Source of the DNA: Imbricaverruca yamaguchii
Taxonomy: Eukaryota > Arthropoda > Thecostraca > Neoverrucidae
DNA: 64,000 nucleotides
NCBI GenBank assembly: GCA_034440575.1
Contig: JAOTOL010001433.1
Location: forward strand, 248,001 to 312,000
Reading direction: 5' to 3'
Shown: positions 49,901-58,489 of the stretch, piece by piece
How positions within the stretch are numbered: position 1 is the stretch's first letter
Layout: each line of letters opens with the position of its first letter
The notes under the pieces: generated by a model
Seen by the model: only the letters and a program-made list of their open reading frames with translations
Told to the model about the DNA's origin: nothing
The model's database searches: none
Program-made: the position numbers and the translations under genes

Positions 49901-50019
49901 ACGGCAGACGTGAGGACCGCGACAGAGAGGACGGCGGCCGTCAGAGGGACCGGGACCGGCACGACGCCATCAGTCCGCGGGACCGACCGACATCGTCTTC
50001 GTCGCTACGGCGGCGGTAG
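29688..50019 (+). CDS. CWC22: Pre-mRNA-splicing factor CWC22 / nucampholin
   Basis: Nuclear spliceosome component; in known systems it binds eIF4A3 through MIF4G and loads it for exon-junction-complex assembly. Twelve coding exons: 29688-31973, 32438-33171, 33859-34081, 34867-34995, 36398-36604, 39480-39615, 41579-41725, 42307-42527, 44437-44717, 46325-46426, 47951-48090, 49028-50019. They total 5,598 nt in one frame, 1,865 aa plus stop, all GT-AG with consistent phases. Residues 1-980: Ser/Arg/Asp/Glu/Lys-rich disordered region. About 980-1240: [19 protein letters not shown], then MIF4G ([45 protein letters not shown]). 1288-1490: MA3 ([68 protein letters not shown]). 1536-1865: mixed-charge repeats. 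Human CWC22 is 908 aa; the Drosophila orthologue is also enlarged. The exact N-terminus is uncertain: ATG 29688 is used here; ATG 29748, or a splice into CATTGCAG/CGAG at 29763, are alternatives. Confidence 0.97.
32438..33171 (+). CDS. CWC22: CWC22 exon 2: end of N-terminal region, IPPAKLRMM motif
   Basis: Acceptor CTCCTCAG, donor GTACGA. Starts [13 protein letters not shown], has D/E/R/H-rich repeats ([14 protein letters not shown]), a Pro-rich linker ([11 protein letters not shown]) and ends [19 protein letters not shown] then ITDKN, the near-invariant lead-in to MIF4G. 734 nt, phase 2 out (AG+C gives Ser). Confidence 0.95.
33796..33846 (+). repeat. Dispersed GCAGTCGATGC-type motif ending at the exon 3 acceptor
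   Basis: ATGACCGATGTACTCGATGC followed by GCCCCTAAACTCCAATAACTAACC, one of about ten copies in the window. It ends 12 nt before the exon 3 start and supplies CTAAC, a good branch-point match, about 16 nt upstream of the acceptor AG. Confidence 0.8.
33859..34081 (+). CDS. CWC22: CWC22 exon 3: MIF4G
   Basis: Acceptor GCCCTCAG, donor GTAGGC. 223 nt encoding [34 protein letters not shown], then [14 protein letters not shown] and [15 protein letters not shown]. Strong match to the CWC22 MIF4G N-terminal helices. Confidence 0.97.
34120..34440 (+). repeat. Degenerate 78-94 bp tandem repeat in CWC22 intron 3
   Basis: GTGCTGAA-type words followed by GTAGTGGGTGA recur at 34152, 34246, 34324 and 34407, spacings 94, 78 and 83. 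Units also share a GATGTAGG.GT start. Begins about 40 nt after the exon 3 donor. Confidence 0.8.
34867..34995 (+). CDS. CWC22: CWC22 exon 4: MIF4G
   Basis: Acceptor CCGTCTCAG, donor GTAGGT. 129 nt, 43 codons: [20 protein letters not shown] then [20 protein letters not shown]. Phase 0 on both sides. Confidence 0.97.
36115..36397 (+). repeat. 80-89 bp repeat of the exon 5 acceptor junction
   Basis: Three copies of a block containing TGTCCGCCATGTCTCCCCTC, CTGACGCGGCCCGCCGCCG, a C-rich run, then AG and GCGCACGAGGTGC. The last copy is the real acceptor of exon 5 (36398). Decoy acceptors lie at CCTAG/GCGCACGA (36229) and CTCTAG/GCGCACGAGGTGC (36318). The repeat unit includes about 13 nt of exon. 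Confidence 0.93.
36398..36604 (+). CDS. CWC22: CWC22 exon 5: MIF4G core
   Basis: 207 nt, 69 codons: [53 protein letters not shown] and IQYMIE. Acceptor CCCCCAG, donor GAG/GTGGGT. Both junctions are embedded in minisatellites made of themselves. Confidence 0.97.
36602..36876 (+). repeat. 32-bp minisatellite made of the exon 5 donor junction
   Basis: GAGGTGG.TGCGG occurs at 36602, 36634, 36666, 36698, 36730, 36762, 36794, 36826 and 36858, exactly 32 bp apart. The first is the real donor. The unit is about 16 nt of exon end (like CCAGTACATGATCGAG) plus 16 nt of intron start; the last unit matches the exon end at 15 of 16 bases. Retaining the intron start runs into an in-frame TGA at 36680-36682. 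Confidence 0.97.
36877..39479. other. Rest of CWC22 intron 5
   Basis: Longest CWC22 intron, AT-rich, no exon. A 27-bp doublet TAGTGTTCTAGATCTGCCAG-type lies at 37567-37620. GGATCTGGGAGGG at 37379 looks like a worn DNA-transposon end. Confidence 0.7.
39480..39615 (+). CDS. CWC22: CWC22 exon 6: end of MIF4G
   Basis: Acceptor TTCCCGCAG, donor A/GTGAGT. 136 nt: [30 protein letters not shown], then QDKL; phase 1 out (A+AC gives Asn). Confidence 0.96.
40606..40893 (-). mobile_element. tRNA-derived SINE, family B, in CWC22 intron 6
   Basis: Antisense copy matching 3655 and 6705: minus-strand box A TAGCTCGGTTGGTTAGAGCG, blocks GACACGGCCG, AGCAGAGCTTG. A G-run at 40789-40798 interrupts the body. Confidence 0.85.
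41010..41300. repeat. Degenerate pyrimidine-rich repeat in CWC22 intron 6
   Basis: Repeated words CGCCTCTGCTCT, GCACGACATGTTC, CGCCGTGTTCCTGCCC at irregular 60-70 bp spacing, C/T-rich on +. Confidence 0.7.
41310..41460 (+). mobile_element. SINE with a different tRNA head but the family C core
   Basis: Head: CGGTAGCTCAGTCGATTGG (box A) and GGTTCGAATCTC (box B). Downstream is a diverged version of the family C core: GCGGCCAATAGATGTGAGCA then GTTGGTGACGCTACATGGCC. Ends about 118 nt before CWC22 exon 7. Confidence 0.7.
41579..41725 (+). CDS. CWC22: CWC22 exon 7: linker between MIF4G and MA3
   Basis: Acceptor CTCCCCAG, donor GTCAGT. 147 nt: [20 protein letters not shown], then an acidic Ser/Asp/Glu stretch ([20 protein letters not shown]). 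Phase 1 out. Confidence 0.95.
42307..42527 (+). CDS. CWC22: CWC22 exon 8: MA3 N-terminal half
   Basis: Acceptor GCCGGCAG, donor GTGGGT. 221 nt: [59 protein letters not shown]. Family-typical MA3 start. Confidence 0.97.
42598..42765 (+). mobile_element. tRNA-derived SINE, family A, in CWC22 intron 8
   Basis: Sense copy: TGGCCGAGTGGTTAAGTTG, then GGTTGGACACTCGC (box B with a substitution), body GTGAATGTGCATAAAGTGCG and tail CGTCGTGAACCACCGAA. Begins about 70 nt past the exon 8 donor. Confidence 0.9.
42766..44436. other. Remainder of CWC22 intron 8
   Basis: No exon or recognisable element; a T-run at 43569-43577. Confidence 0.7.
44437..44717 (+). CDS. CWC22: CWC22 exon 9: MA3
   Basis: Acceptor GCCCTGCAG, donor GG/GTAGGT. 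281 nt: [66 protein letters not shown]. Phase 2 out. Confidence 0.97.
45500..45660 (+). mobile_element. SINE with a third tRNA-like head, in CWC22 intron 9
   Basis: Head GTCGGTAGTGCAGTGATTACG, box B GGTTCGATTCC, followed by a short body and a tail GTGTCGTAAAGCCGCGG then CCAGCCAACCAAC that resembles the family C tail. The tRNA acceptor stem does not pair, so this is not a functional tRNA. Confidence 0.65.
46114..46282 (+). mobile_element. tRNA-derived SINE, family C, next to the exon 10 acceptor
   Basis: Sense copy with box B GGTTCGAGTCGCACC, core GAGAGATTGGCGACGCTAC and tail GTCGTAAAACCAACAACC. Perfect 11-bp duplications CATCTATCCGA at 46103-46113 and 46283-46293. It ends 42 nt before exon 10. 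Confidence 0.95.
46325..46426 (+). CDS. CWC22: CWC22 exon 10: end of MA3
   Basis: Acceptor GGGTTCCAG, donor GTAAGT. 102 nt: [55 protein letters not shown] is a hallmark of CWC22. Confidence 0.97.
46427..47950. other. CWC22 intron 10
   Basis: No exon or named element seen; T-rich toward the 3' end. Confidence 0.75.
47951..48090 (+). CDS. CWC22: CWC22 exon 11
   Basis: Acceptor TTGTTCCAG, donor GTGAGC. 140 nt: [19 protein letters not shown], then a Ser-rich stretch [10 protein letters not shown]. Lower GC3 than neighbouring exons. Phase 1 out. Confidence 0.94.
49028..50019 (+). CDS. CWC22: CWC22 exon 12: mixed-charge C-terminal tail and stop
   Basis: Acceptor TCACCTCAG. Starts [20 protein letters not shown] and ends SSSLRRR then TAG at 50017-50019. 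From about 49400 it holds coding repeats of 17 codons ([17 protein letters not shown]) passing into 16-codon and shorter forms ([16 protein letters not shown]). RD/RE dipeptides replace most RS, mimicking a phosphorylated RS domain. Confidence 0.95.
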
Positions 50020-50094
50020 CGTGATTGGTGTCCCCTTCCTCCCTTCCGTCACGCGGAGTGTATTCCAGTATCTGTTGATAGCTTGACGTGAGTG

Positions 50095-50100
50095 AATAAA
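50095..50100 (+). other. CWC22 poly(A) signal
   Basis: AATAAA 76 nt after the stop codon, followed by a GTGTGTGTTGG stretch at 50121 that would serve as the GU-rich downstream element. Confidence 0.85.
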
Positions 50101-51034
50101 TCAGTGGCCTTTGTACAAGCGTGTGTGTTGGTTCATCCGTGTGCGCCGAAGAAAATCCTGTTGGGTTCGTGCTCGTAGCTGTCCACAGCCAGCCGTCGCC
50201 CCAGCCTACGGTCGTGGTGCTAATCTGATGGCACCGAAAGTCTGGTGAGGCAAGAGCGCGCATTGTTGAGCTTTGCTTCTGCAGCTCAGTAGCTAAACCT
50301 TCGTGGACAGCGAATGACTAGTACAGAAAAGTTATACATACATATACATATATATATGTGTGTGTGTGTGTGTGGGTGTGCGCGCGCGCAAGATATTCCG
50401 CGGTGCCCTCAGTGTTCAAAATGGGCTTACTGTGAGGTAGCAGCAACTTAAACAATTAAGTGTTTATTATGATAGCTACGAGCCAAATTAACCCAAAGTA
50501 GTATAGGCAAGGGCAGGCTCGGGAATTATCACGGGACGTGTCAGGAGACGTTTAACCAAATGTGACGAAATGTACTCAGACTCATGCAGATTTGTACGGT
50601 TCTTATAGTGTACCTTTTGATTGAGACTGGAGCATATTTCGACAGGGAATTACCAGCACGGGCTTTTTGACACATTCACTGAAAGCTGTTTTGGCGTGTT
50701 TTTATGATGGGTAACGGAATTGCGTGTATATAAAACTTAGTAAGTATTCCGGTGGTATCCGTTTCATGGGTCGGGTAGATGCTGTCGGGCGTGAGACATT
50801 TTTTTTAGCAAGTCTGCTGACTCAGTAGATATTTTTATCCATCGGGCTTCTCTTCTTCCTTTCCCGATACAATGAAATATCACACAAGGGACGATGCCAC
50901 CAAAAACATAGATTCTATCCAGTTTGTGCGGTAAAATTGAGTGCATACAAACTGGCCAAACGGGTGCTTATGTGCATGTTTTAGGGGTGTTTAAATGGTC
51001 GGTCTAAAAGCAGACACCATATCACATGCGTCGT
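50101..51034. other. Spacer after CWC22, no gene recognised
   Basis: Contains a TA/TG/CG dinucleotide run at 50338-50391 (ATATATATGTGTGTGTGTG then CGCGCGCG), an alternating purine-pyrimidine tract able to form Z-DNA. No coding signal. Confidence 0.7.
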
Positions 51035-51965
51035 TCGACAGACACCATCTCACAGATATGGCCGATCTCGATGGCCGCCGACTCAATCTTGATGAAACCT
51101 TTACCAAACCATCTGCCGTGTGCCAGCGGCGTGGGGTTTGGACTTTTGTCGCCTTGGGTCAGGTCAAAGGTTATTAAATCGCCGAAAAAAACAAGATTTT
51201 TGGCCTACAGACAAGGCCGATTTCGGCAACCGCTAGCTTGATTTTAATGAAACCTTCACCAAACGGTCGGCCGTGTGCCAAAGGCGTGCGGTATGGATTT
51301 TTGTGACATTGAGTCAGGTCAAAAATCACAATCGTCAAAAAAACAAGATTTTTGGCTTACAGAGATGGACGATCTCGGTAACCGCTCGCTCGATCTTCAT
51401 GAAACCTTCACCAAACGGCCGGTCATGTTCCAGAGGCGTGCTGTTTGGACTTCCATGACCTTCGGTCAAGTGATAGGTTACGAAATCGTCAAAAGGCAAG
51501 CTTTTGGTTTACAGACACGGTCATATTTGGTGACCTTTGACTTGACCAATTTTGGTGATCTTCGACCAGATACAAGGACACGAAAGTCTGCAAGCCACAC
51601 GCTTGTGGCAAGCGGTCGATCGCTTGGTTAAGGTTTCATGAAGATCGAGCCAACGGTTGCCGAGATCGTCCAATCATAATCTTGATTTTAAACGATTAGG
51701 TAACTTTTTACCCGACACAAGGCTACAAAAGTTCCAACCGCACGCATCTGGAACACAGCTTACCGCGTGGTGAAGGCTTTATGAAGATCGAACCAGCGGT
51801 TGGCGAGATCGGCCACATCTGTAAGTCTAAAATTTGTTTTGTTCCGTGATTTGGTTACCTTTGACTTGACCCAAGGTCACGAAGTCCAAACCGCACACGC
51901 CTGGCACACGGCAGATAGTTTGGTGAAGGTTTTATTCAAGGCCCTTTACGAATGTGAATATCGAG
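51035..51965. repeat. About 150-bp repeats in a head-to-head inverted arrangement
   Basis: Three direct units at about 51050, 51211 and 51361 share GATCTCGG.AACCGC, CTTCATGAAACCTTCACCAAA, GTGTGCCA.AGGCGTG, TTTGGACTT and TTGGGTCAGGTCAAAGGTTA. From about 51530 the same unit appears reverse-complemented two to three times, to GTTTGGTGAAGGTTTTATTC near 51950. Centre of symmetry is near 51530. Confidence 0.88.
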
Positions 51966-52657
51966 CCGGCGGTGTCTGCTTTTTAGACCCTCCCTCGCTG
52001 GTCACGTTCCGTTGGGGTAGATATTTGCGTGTGCATTTAAATGGCGACAGAGTGGGGAATGCGCGTAATATTTCGTTCGCCTTGCGCTTGATACCGAATG
52101 GAAAAAACATCGGCGACAAGCGTGAATGTGAACAGGTGAGCTTGTTTCGGTATTATTGTGCCTGCATGAAGCAAACAAATGGTTTAGTTAAGTTTCTAAG
52201 TTGTATTTTTTAATTAAAAATAAATTATCTTTCTTCCAAAGCAGCTGGCGCTGAGTTAGGTTTGTCATAGTTATGCTTCTCTAATTCTTAAAATCTTCAG
52301 GAAATAAATTGCTTAATTTTTCATAATTTTATAATGTTAGGAATTTGTACCTGGAGGCATGCTTTGTGAGGTTGGTTAGATTATGTTACATTTGTATTTA
52401 CTTTTTAAAACATGTTTTCATGGTATGTTACCAGACTCAGAGCCACTCATTGGTGTGATTTTGCTCACAACCTGGCAAGTAAGCATTTGACTGGAAAATG
52501 AGTGGCCCATCAACTTTGTCACATTCATAAACATTTAATTGGAATTATAAATTGTGAGAATTCATAAAGCACCTTAACACAAATTTACAAATTGTAAAAC
52601 AAATTGACCTTTTCCTTTTTATGTAACTATGTAGGAAGCAACATATATATATGTGCC

Positions 52658-52687
52658 TACATAGGTAGGTACCTACCTACCTATGTA
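52658..52687. repeat. Perfect hairpin, 13-bp arms
   Basis: TACATAGGTAGGT (52658-52670), 4-nt loop ACCT, ACCTACCTATGTA (52675-52687). Built from GGTA/TACC words. Confidence 0.95.
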
Positions 52688-52691
52688 TCCT

Positions 52692-52750
52692 ATCAATCTA
52701 TGTACCTACATAGGTAGGTACCTACCTAGGTAGGTGGTACATAGATTGAT
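52692..52750. repeat. Perfect 15-bp inverted repeat with nested palindrome
   Basis: ATCAATCTATGTACC (52692-52706) and GGTACATAGATTGAT (52736-52750). The 29-nt loop contains the perfect palindrome AGGTAGGTACCTACCT. Confidence 0.95.
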
Positions 52751-52879
52751 GCTCAAGCCTGCATCCACAGGCTGTGTTACTGCATGCTTGAATGCTATTT
52801 CAATGTTGAGCATGTCAAAAGTTATGCTTGTATAGAGAAATTGAAAATTTGTACCTAGTTTAGGGCTGTTCTGTTCAGG

Positions 52880-53060
52880 TGGGGGGTGGCCAAATGGTTA
52901 AGGTGCTGAGGTGTCAGTATGAAGGGCCCCTGGTTTAATACTTGCACTGCTCAGGACATATCCCAATCACATGCCCACTGACAATACAGTGTGTGTGGCA
53001 TCATTACATGCAAATGTGCACTAAGTACATTGTGAATCACCCAATGAACAAGGGTATTTT
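52880..53060 (+). mobile_element. Old tRNA-derived SINE, family A
   Basis: Diverged sense copy: GTGGCCAAATGGTTAAGGTG, decayed box B, TTGCACTGCTCAGGACAT, then TTGTGAATCACCCAATGAAC. CpG sites of the younger copies are mostly TpG/CpA here, as expected with age. Confidence 0.8.
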
Positions 53061-55240
53061 TTATTTCTTCCAATTTCTTTCCCCATTGCAATGCTTATGA
53101 ATGTGCATTACATTGTGGGACACACTTATTTCCTCTGCAAATGGATACTTTTCAGCTTGGAGGGAAAATGATGGCAAATACACCTACAATTAATTAAAGA
53201 CATGTGTAGCTGTATATATGTGTGGTGTGTATGTGTGGTGTGTATGTGTGCATCATGTGTGCCCAAGTACATGATTGTGCATATGTGCAGGTGCTTGGAT
53301 GTTTCCATAGCTATGTATCTGGGTAGCAATATGTATGCCTGTGATAATGTGTTTGTGTATCTGTATGCATGTGTCTGTGCATGTATCTGTGCATATGTCC
53401 ATGCTTCCTTGATCATCCCCAATCAGGATTGCAGTGATGGTTTGGACCAAAAAGTGAAGATAAGCACCAAAACTTTTTTATTATGTAAATTTGCATTTCA
53501 TTTCCATTGAACACTTAATCATATATTTTTAATGGTTCTTAACTGAGTGTTTGCTGATCAGTCCTCACATTTGTGAAGTCATGTCCAGGATTTAATTTGT
53601 GCTTTATAATCCTGGGTGTGGAGATGGAAGAATTTAGGTAATCAGAATGAAGTGTAAACCTGTCATTGGGGTGAATCTGTGTTGGGCCTGAGACATCAGA
53701 GGATCAGTTTGCACTTCCTAGTGAACCTTAGCACTTTGTCACAGGGGTTCATGGTAAGACATCACCATTCAACCTGTGATGGGAAAAATGAGAGCAATTT
53801 TGTGGAGAGGGTAATGTACCAGATACAAATAATCGAGGAATGTTGAATTTGCTTAAAAATCACCAGCTACTATGATGTTCCATTTTGACATTGCCTTGCC
53901 ATGTATTAGTTGTATGAAAAGAAGTTAGTTGTTAGCATTGGCTGAGTTAGAAACCAACTTCTGTAAGGAATATCAAATCATAAATGACAGGCATCACATT
54001 GGAGCTCAACCTTATCCAGCACCAACCAATTTTTGGTTGGTGCTTGATAAGCCAACCAACTGCAATTTTTGGCAGGGTCCCTTGGCAGTTAGTATTTGTG
54101 TTACAGGTGCTTCTGGAAGAGCAGAATCATAATTCAAAAAGTCTGAATGTTTTACTGTCCAACCCTTCTGTACTAGCATAAGCCCTAAAATGTTCTGTTC
54201 AATGCTATGAATATATGAAGCATCAATGAATGTCGCCACTAGTCATCTTGAAACAATATTTTATCCTATTTCTGAATAACATCAGAAATAGGATAAACCT
54301 ATTTCTGAGGTAAGGAAGGAGTTATCATTTGCAATTTGACATGATCCAATATACATACGTCCACATGATTAATCACATCTAGGTTTTATGGAATCAAACA
54401 TCAATAGGTTCATGTAATACAGTATTCATAGGTTTGATTTAACCCACAGTTCCTATCTTATCAGCACTTCATCCAATGCCTTCCATGATCCAACAGCTAA
54501 ACGTTTTATGGGTTTCCAAGACCCATAGGTTTTGGCAGACAACATGCAGAGTTTATGTTGGGCTTGCTTAGGTGTCTATTATTGTTATGACCTTTACTTT
54601 TCTTTTATTAATATTTATTTTCTGTAATTATAATGTTAATATTTTTCTTATGTTTGGTAGTTATTCCTCTATTTGTTTTATCGCTGCATTTCTCTTGTTA
54701 ATGTTCTTCATATTTAATAACAATGTTTCTGTATCCATTCGCTTTCTATTGCTTCCATTCCACTATATCACTAATGTTCCTAATGTTGCTACGTGTATTG
54801 TAAATTACTTTATTAGAGTAGTTGCTTGTAATCACTGCACCTTTTTTAACCACCATGTTCGTTCAGGAACGGCTCACGTGTGCTGTGCGTTCACCTTCTA
54901 CCTGGACACCGGGTACCTCTTGGGCCTTTTCTAGGGTTATGGGCGGATGTAGTCTCTGCGTCGGGAAGCCATGATAATCAACAATCAGAAACGATTTATT
55001 TCCATTGATGTGGTGGAACTGGGGTGGAAAATGGCAAACCATTGGCTCCTCGTCGCTTTTCGGAACATTGACCCACCGGGAACGACGCTGCCGTCTTTAC
55101 GCCTCCGTTTCCCCTGGCTTTGAGCCACACACTGTTCCAGTCGGCTTCGGCTCTGTGCATTCCGACTTGCCAAAGAGCTGCCCTGCCAAACGTCCGGTCG
55201 GCTGTGCTGGTGGCCCCGGTCTGGGCGTTGTTGTCCGGGT
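53061..55240. other. AT-rich spacer, no gene recognised
   Basis: TG/ATGTG-rich at 53215-53400. A 14-bp inverted repeat lies at 54261-54296. A run of hydrophobic codons at 54572-54934 is AT-driven and has no ATG start or family match. Confidence 0.6.
54261..54296. repeat. Perfect 14-bp hairpin
   Basis: TTATCCTATTTCTG and CAGAAATAGGATAA around an 8-nt loop; a third ACCTATTTCTGAGG follows at 54297, so the arm was partly duplicated. Confidence 0.95.
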
Positions 55241-55868
55241 GTGTGGCGTTATACAGCGGCGGTGTTCGTTGCCCGGGCGTGTGGCGTTATACATCGGCGG
55301 TGTTTGTTGTCCGGGCTTGGCGTTATACGCGGCGGTGTTTGTTGCCCGGGCTGTGTGGCGTTATACGCGGCGGTGTTTGTTGTCCGGGCTGTGGCGTTAT
55401 AAGGCGGGGTGTTTGTTGTCGGGCTGTGGCGTTATACGCGGCGGTGTTTGTTGTCGGGCTTGTGGCGTTTGGCGGCGGTGTTTGTTGCCGGGCTTGTGGC
55501 GTTTAGGCGGGGTGTTTGTTGCCCGGGGTGTGGCGTTATACAGCGGCGGTGTTTGTTGTCCGGGCTTGTGGCGTTATAAGGCGGCGGTGTTTGTTGCCCG
55601 GGCGTGTGGCGTTATACAGCGGCGGTGTTTGTTGTCCGGGCTTGTGGCGTTATAAGGCGGCGGTGTTTGTTGTCGGGGCGTGTGGCGTTATACAGCGGCG
55701 GTGTTTGTTGCCCGGGCGTGCGGCGTTATAAAGCGGCGGCGCTTGTTGTCGGGGCGTGTGGCGTTATACAGCGGCGGTGTTTGTTGCCCGGGCGTGTGGC
55801 GATATACAGCGGCGGTGTTTGTTGTCCGGGCATGTGACGTTATAGAGAGGCGGTGTTTGTTGTCCGCC
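55241..55868. repeat. 38-bp GC-rich tandem array
   Basis: About sixteen units of GTGTGGCGTTATAC.GCGGCGGTGTTTGTTG.CCGGGC with length variants. The open frames give GVIRRRCLLPGRVAL-type repeats in several phases and are by-products. Confidence 0.95.
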
Positions 55869-56977
55869 ATCCAGCCAGCCAGGCTGACTGGCGGGAACTG
55901 CTGGTTCCTCCTCCCACACCAACCTCTGTTGCGTACTTCCTCACTCCGTGTTCGGGGGAGGGGGTAAGTCAGCCGGTGGCCATCGCCAACGGCGAGCTGG
56001 CGAACGAATCCCCCCCCAATCCCACCCCACCCAACCCTCATCCTCGAGAGAACGTCGAGGCGGTCAACGTCGTCGTATTCGTATTTGAAAAATGGACGAA
56101 AAAAGATGTTGCTCTCTTACTCAATTTCGAGGGCGCTGCACGACCTCTGTAGTCGATGCACCCCTAAATCCCAATAGCCAACTAACTAGCTCAATTATCT
56201 ACAAATGGAGAAGCTCTGTAAGCCAGGTGGCGCTTTTGCCGGTACCGAAACTGTGTTCAACACTGAACTCATTTTGATTCAAGTATAATGTTTGCATTGG
56301 CTTAGCGAGTTTCCATGTATAAATCACAAAAGTTTGAAACGAAACAGGTCGCATAATTAGCATTCGCTTCTCATTGAGAGAATGTACGTGGGAAGCCAAA
56401 GAAACGCTCCTTTCTTACAGTGGTGAAGTTAGTAATTGTTTCTGGGGTTTGTCCGCCTTTGCAGTGCCTCGGGTTATTTTTTCAATCGTGAACTGATGCG
56501 TTCTTTCGTGATATGCTGAAGTCAAAATGAACCTCGGTGCATTGTCGCATAATTACGTGCACCTACATGTGCGGTTTTCAAGGGTAACTAGGGTAAGCAT
56601 AGCTTACCACAAGTTGTGTAATTCTGAAACTTTTTTTTTTGGTGCCATTTATGTCATCTATCTTGATGAGAGAGGTGAAAATGAGTCAGTCCGAAGGAAA
56701 AAGAAATTCTGATTGAACGTGTGCCTGTAAATGCTCCCAAGTCTTATTAATTATTCGATGAATCTTGGTTGCCTTTTATACTAGATTAGTTTGCCTCGTA
56801 TGCAAGAACTATTAGCTTACATTTTGTTATAAGCAAGGGCCATAGAATGCAGCTAGTTGCATGCCAGATTCTGATGTCACTTTTTAAAATCCACTGATAT
56901 ATGATACTATGCATTGATTTTCAGTCTCAAGATTATCATTTTTGTTCCAAAATTGCAATTATGGTTAGTAATGTTAA
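55869..56977. other. Spacer, no gene recognised
   Basis: Holds one dispersed GTAGTCGATGCACCCCTAAA motif copy at 56134-56190. Nothing else named. Confidence 0.6.
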
Positions 56978-57929
56978 CCCGCGCCGTACGGGGGATCTTC
57001 AACCGCCCACCCCCTTAGGTTTTTCTGGATAGTGAACGAACGGCGCACGGCAGCGCGCCGAAATTAGGCATATCTTTTCCAACATCAATTTGGAATGTTA
57101 TATTAAACTTTTGAAGTCAGGTCATCTAGGGTCAACGAGTTAATCTAGGTCAGGTGAGGTCGCCTCCAAAAAAGTTAAACCAGTCGTCACGCTTTAACGG
57201 ATGAAGATATTTTAGTGAAACTTGCAGCGTTTGCTTATCTTTAGAGGTGCAACAAAACGTACGAGAGGAATTTTTTATTTTCCCCGTTTTTGTCTACTTA
57301 TAAATTTTGCATATTTGCCTATTAGACAGACAGACTTTATTGAGGTCATCCACAATTGACTTGTGGCTATTACGACATCGCGTCAAATAGATAAAACAAA
57401 ACAACATAAATTAGAGTTCTTCGATAACTTCGATAAAACAAATTAGAGTTCAAATCGAAGATTCTGGCTAATGTAAGCATTTTTGTATTGGAGCAAGTTG
57501 ACTTCCAACAACGTTTCTCGGTCTGCTCTACCCATTAGAAAAGGAAAATTAAAGACAACTTGAAAACTCAAAATTGTGAAATTTCACAAAAACGCAATTT
57601 TGATTCTTTGGGGGCCAAAAAAATGATGGCCCTGGCAAATTTCGTTGTCCTTTTCTGATTCCTTTTTTCTTACAAATATCCCTCGAAATAAACTCTCCAG
57701 AGCCAAAACATAATGTAAGTCGTGAAAAGTGAAAATCTAGCCCCCCTAGTAACGTCACTTTTGGGTGCAATGTTTTTTTTTCGGGGAGGGGGTGGACCCG
57801 GACCCTACTCGTCGAGCGCTTTCCGTTGCCGCCTCTTTCGTTTTCGTGCTACGCTTAGTTTGAATATTGGAGGGGGTTACTATCCCCCCTCCCAGAGACT
57901 GGGTGTGAGGATCTGACCGGAGAGACGGG
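56978..57929. mobile_element. TTAA-flanked (piggyBac-like) non-autonomous element, copy B
   Basis: 952 bp between TTAA at 56974-56977 and 57930-57933. Imperfect inverted ends: CCCGCGCCGTACGGGGGATC and, reversed, CCCGTCTCTCCGGTCAGATC. Internal sequence matches copy A (13232-14238). It carries its own insert (57327-57440) containing a reverse-orientation CAATAAAGTCTGTCTGT tail, absent from copy A. No transposase. Confidence 0.7.
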
Positions 57930-58489
57930 TTAAGTAACACATTTTCGGTGAAGAGCTTGTTTGCACTATGAAGTAAACTAGTATCAACCAGGCAGCCTGA
58001 AATTTCCTCCATAGACAGTGACGCAGTTTCGCGTCACTTACGTACCCATGACTTACCTTTAACCCCACGACTGACGGGAAAGCAGAACTAGTGTGGATTC
58101 GCCAATAGGCAGTACCCATTTGTCAGCTACAATCGGCTGGCCAAGCCCAATAACAACCCAAGGCCGTGACAATGTAAACAAATCGACCGGAACACTTAAC
58201 TCACTTTGAGGAAGGGTAGGTTTGGGTAACTAGTTTGTTCACACCTGAGAGGTTTGGGGCATTTGACGTACAGGCGGCACAGCTAACACGGGTCACGTTA
58301 TTTAACGGCTACCGACGCTCCGCGAGAGAACTGGTGGGCGGAGGGAAGGAGACGGGGGCATCTTGAGTCGCGCCGAACCAGATGTCACTTGTGCCGCCTA
58401 TAAAACGAGTGGTTTTACATACAAATTCAATGCAAGCACGTTTACGTTAAGGAAGTTTTATGTTATGGTGTATGTCTCGTTAAGTGCTG

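Noticed and set aside
49129..49962. 277-codon minus ORF of Val/Leu/Ala/Thr repeats resembling a membrane protein
   Set aside because: Antisense of the RD/RE coding repeats in CWC22 exon 12; hydrophobicity follows from complementing GAC/CGT codons.
54572..54934. Hydrophobic 120-codon frame resembling a membrane protein
   Set aside because: Begins with GTG, sits in AT-rich DNA where Phe/Leu/Ile codons are expected, and has no recognised family.
55005..55837. 216-codon Cys/Arg-rich frame over the 38-bp array
   Set aside because: Tandem-repeat artefact in several frames with no upstream gene structure.
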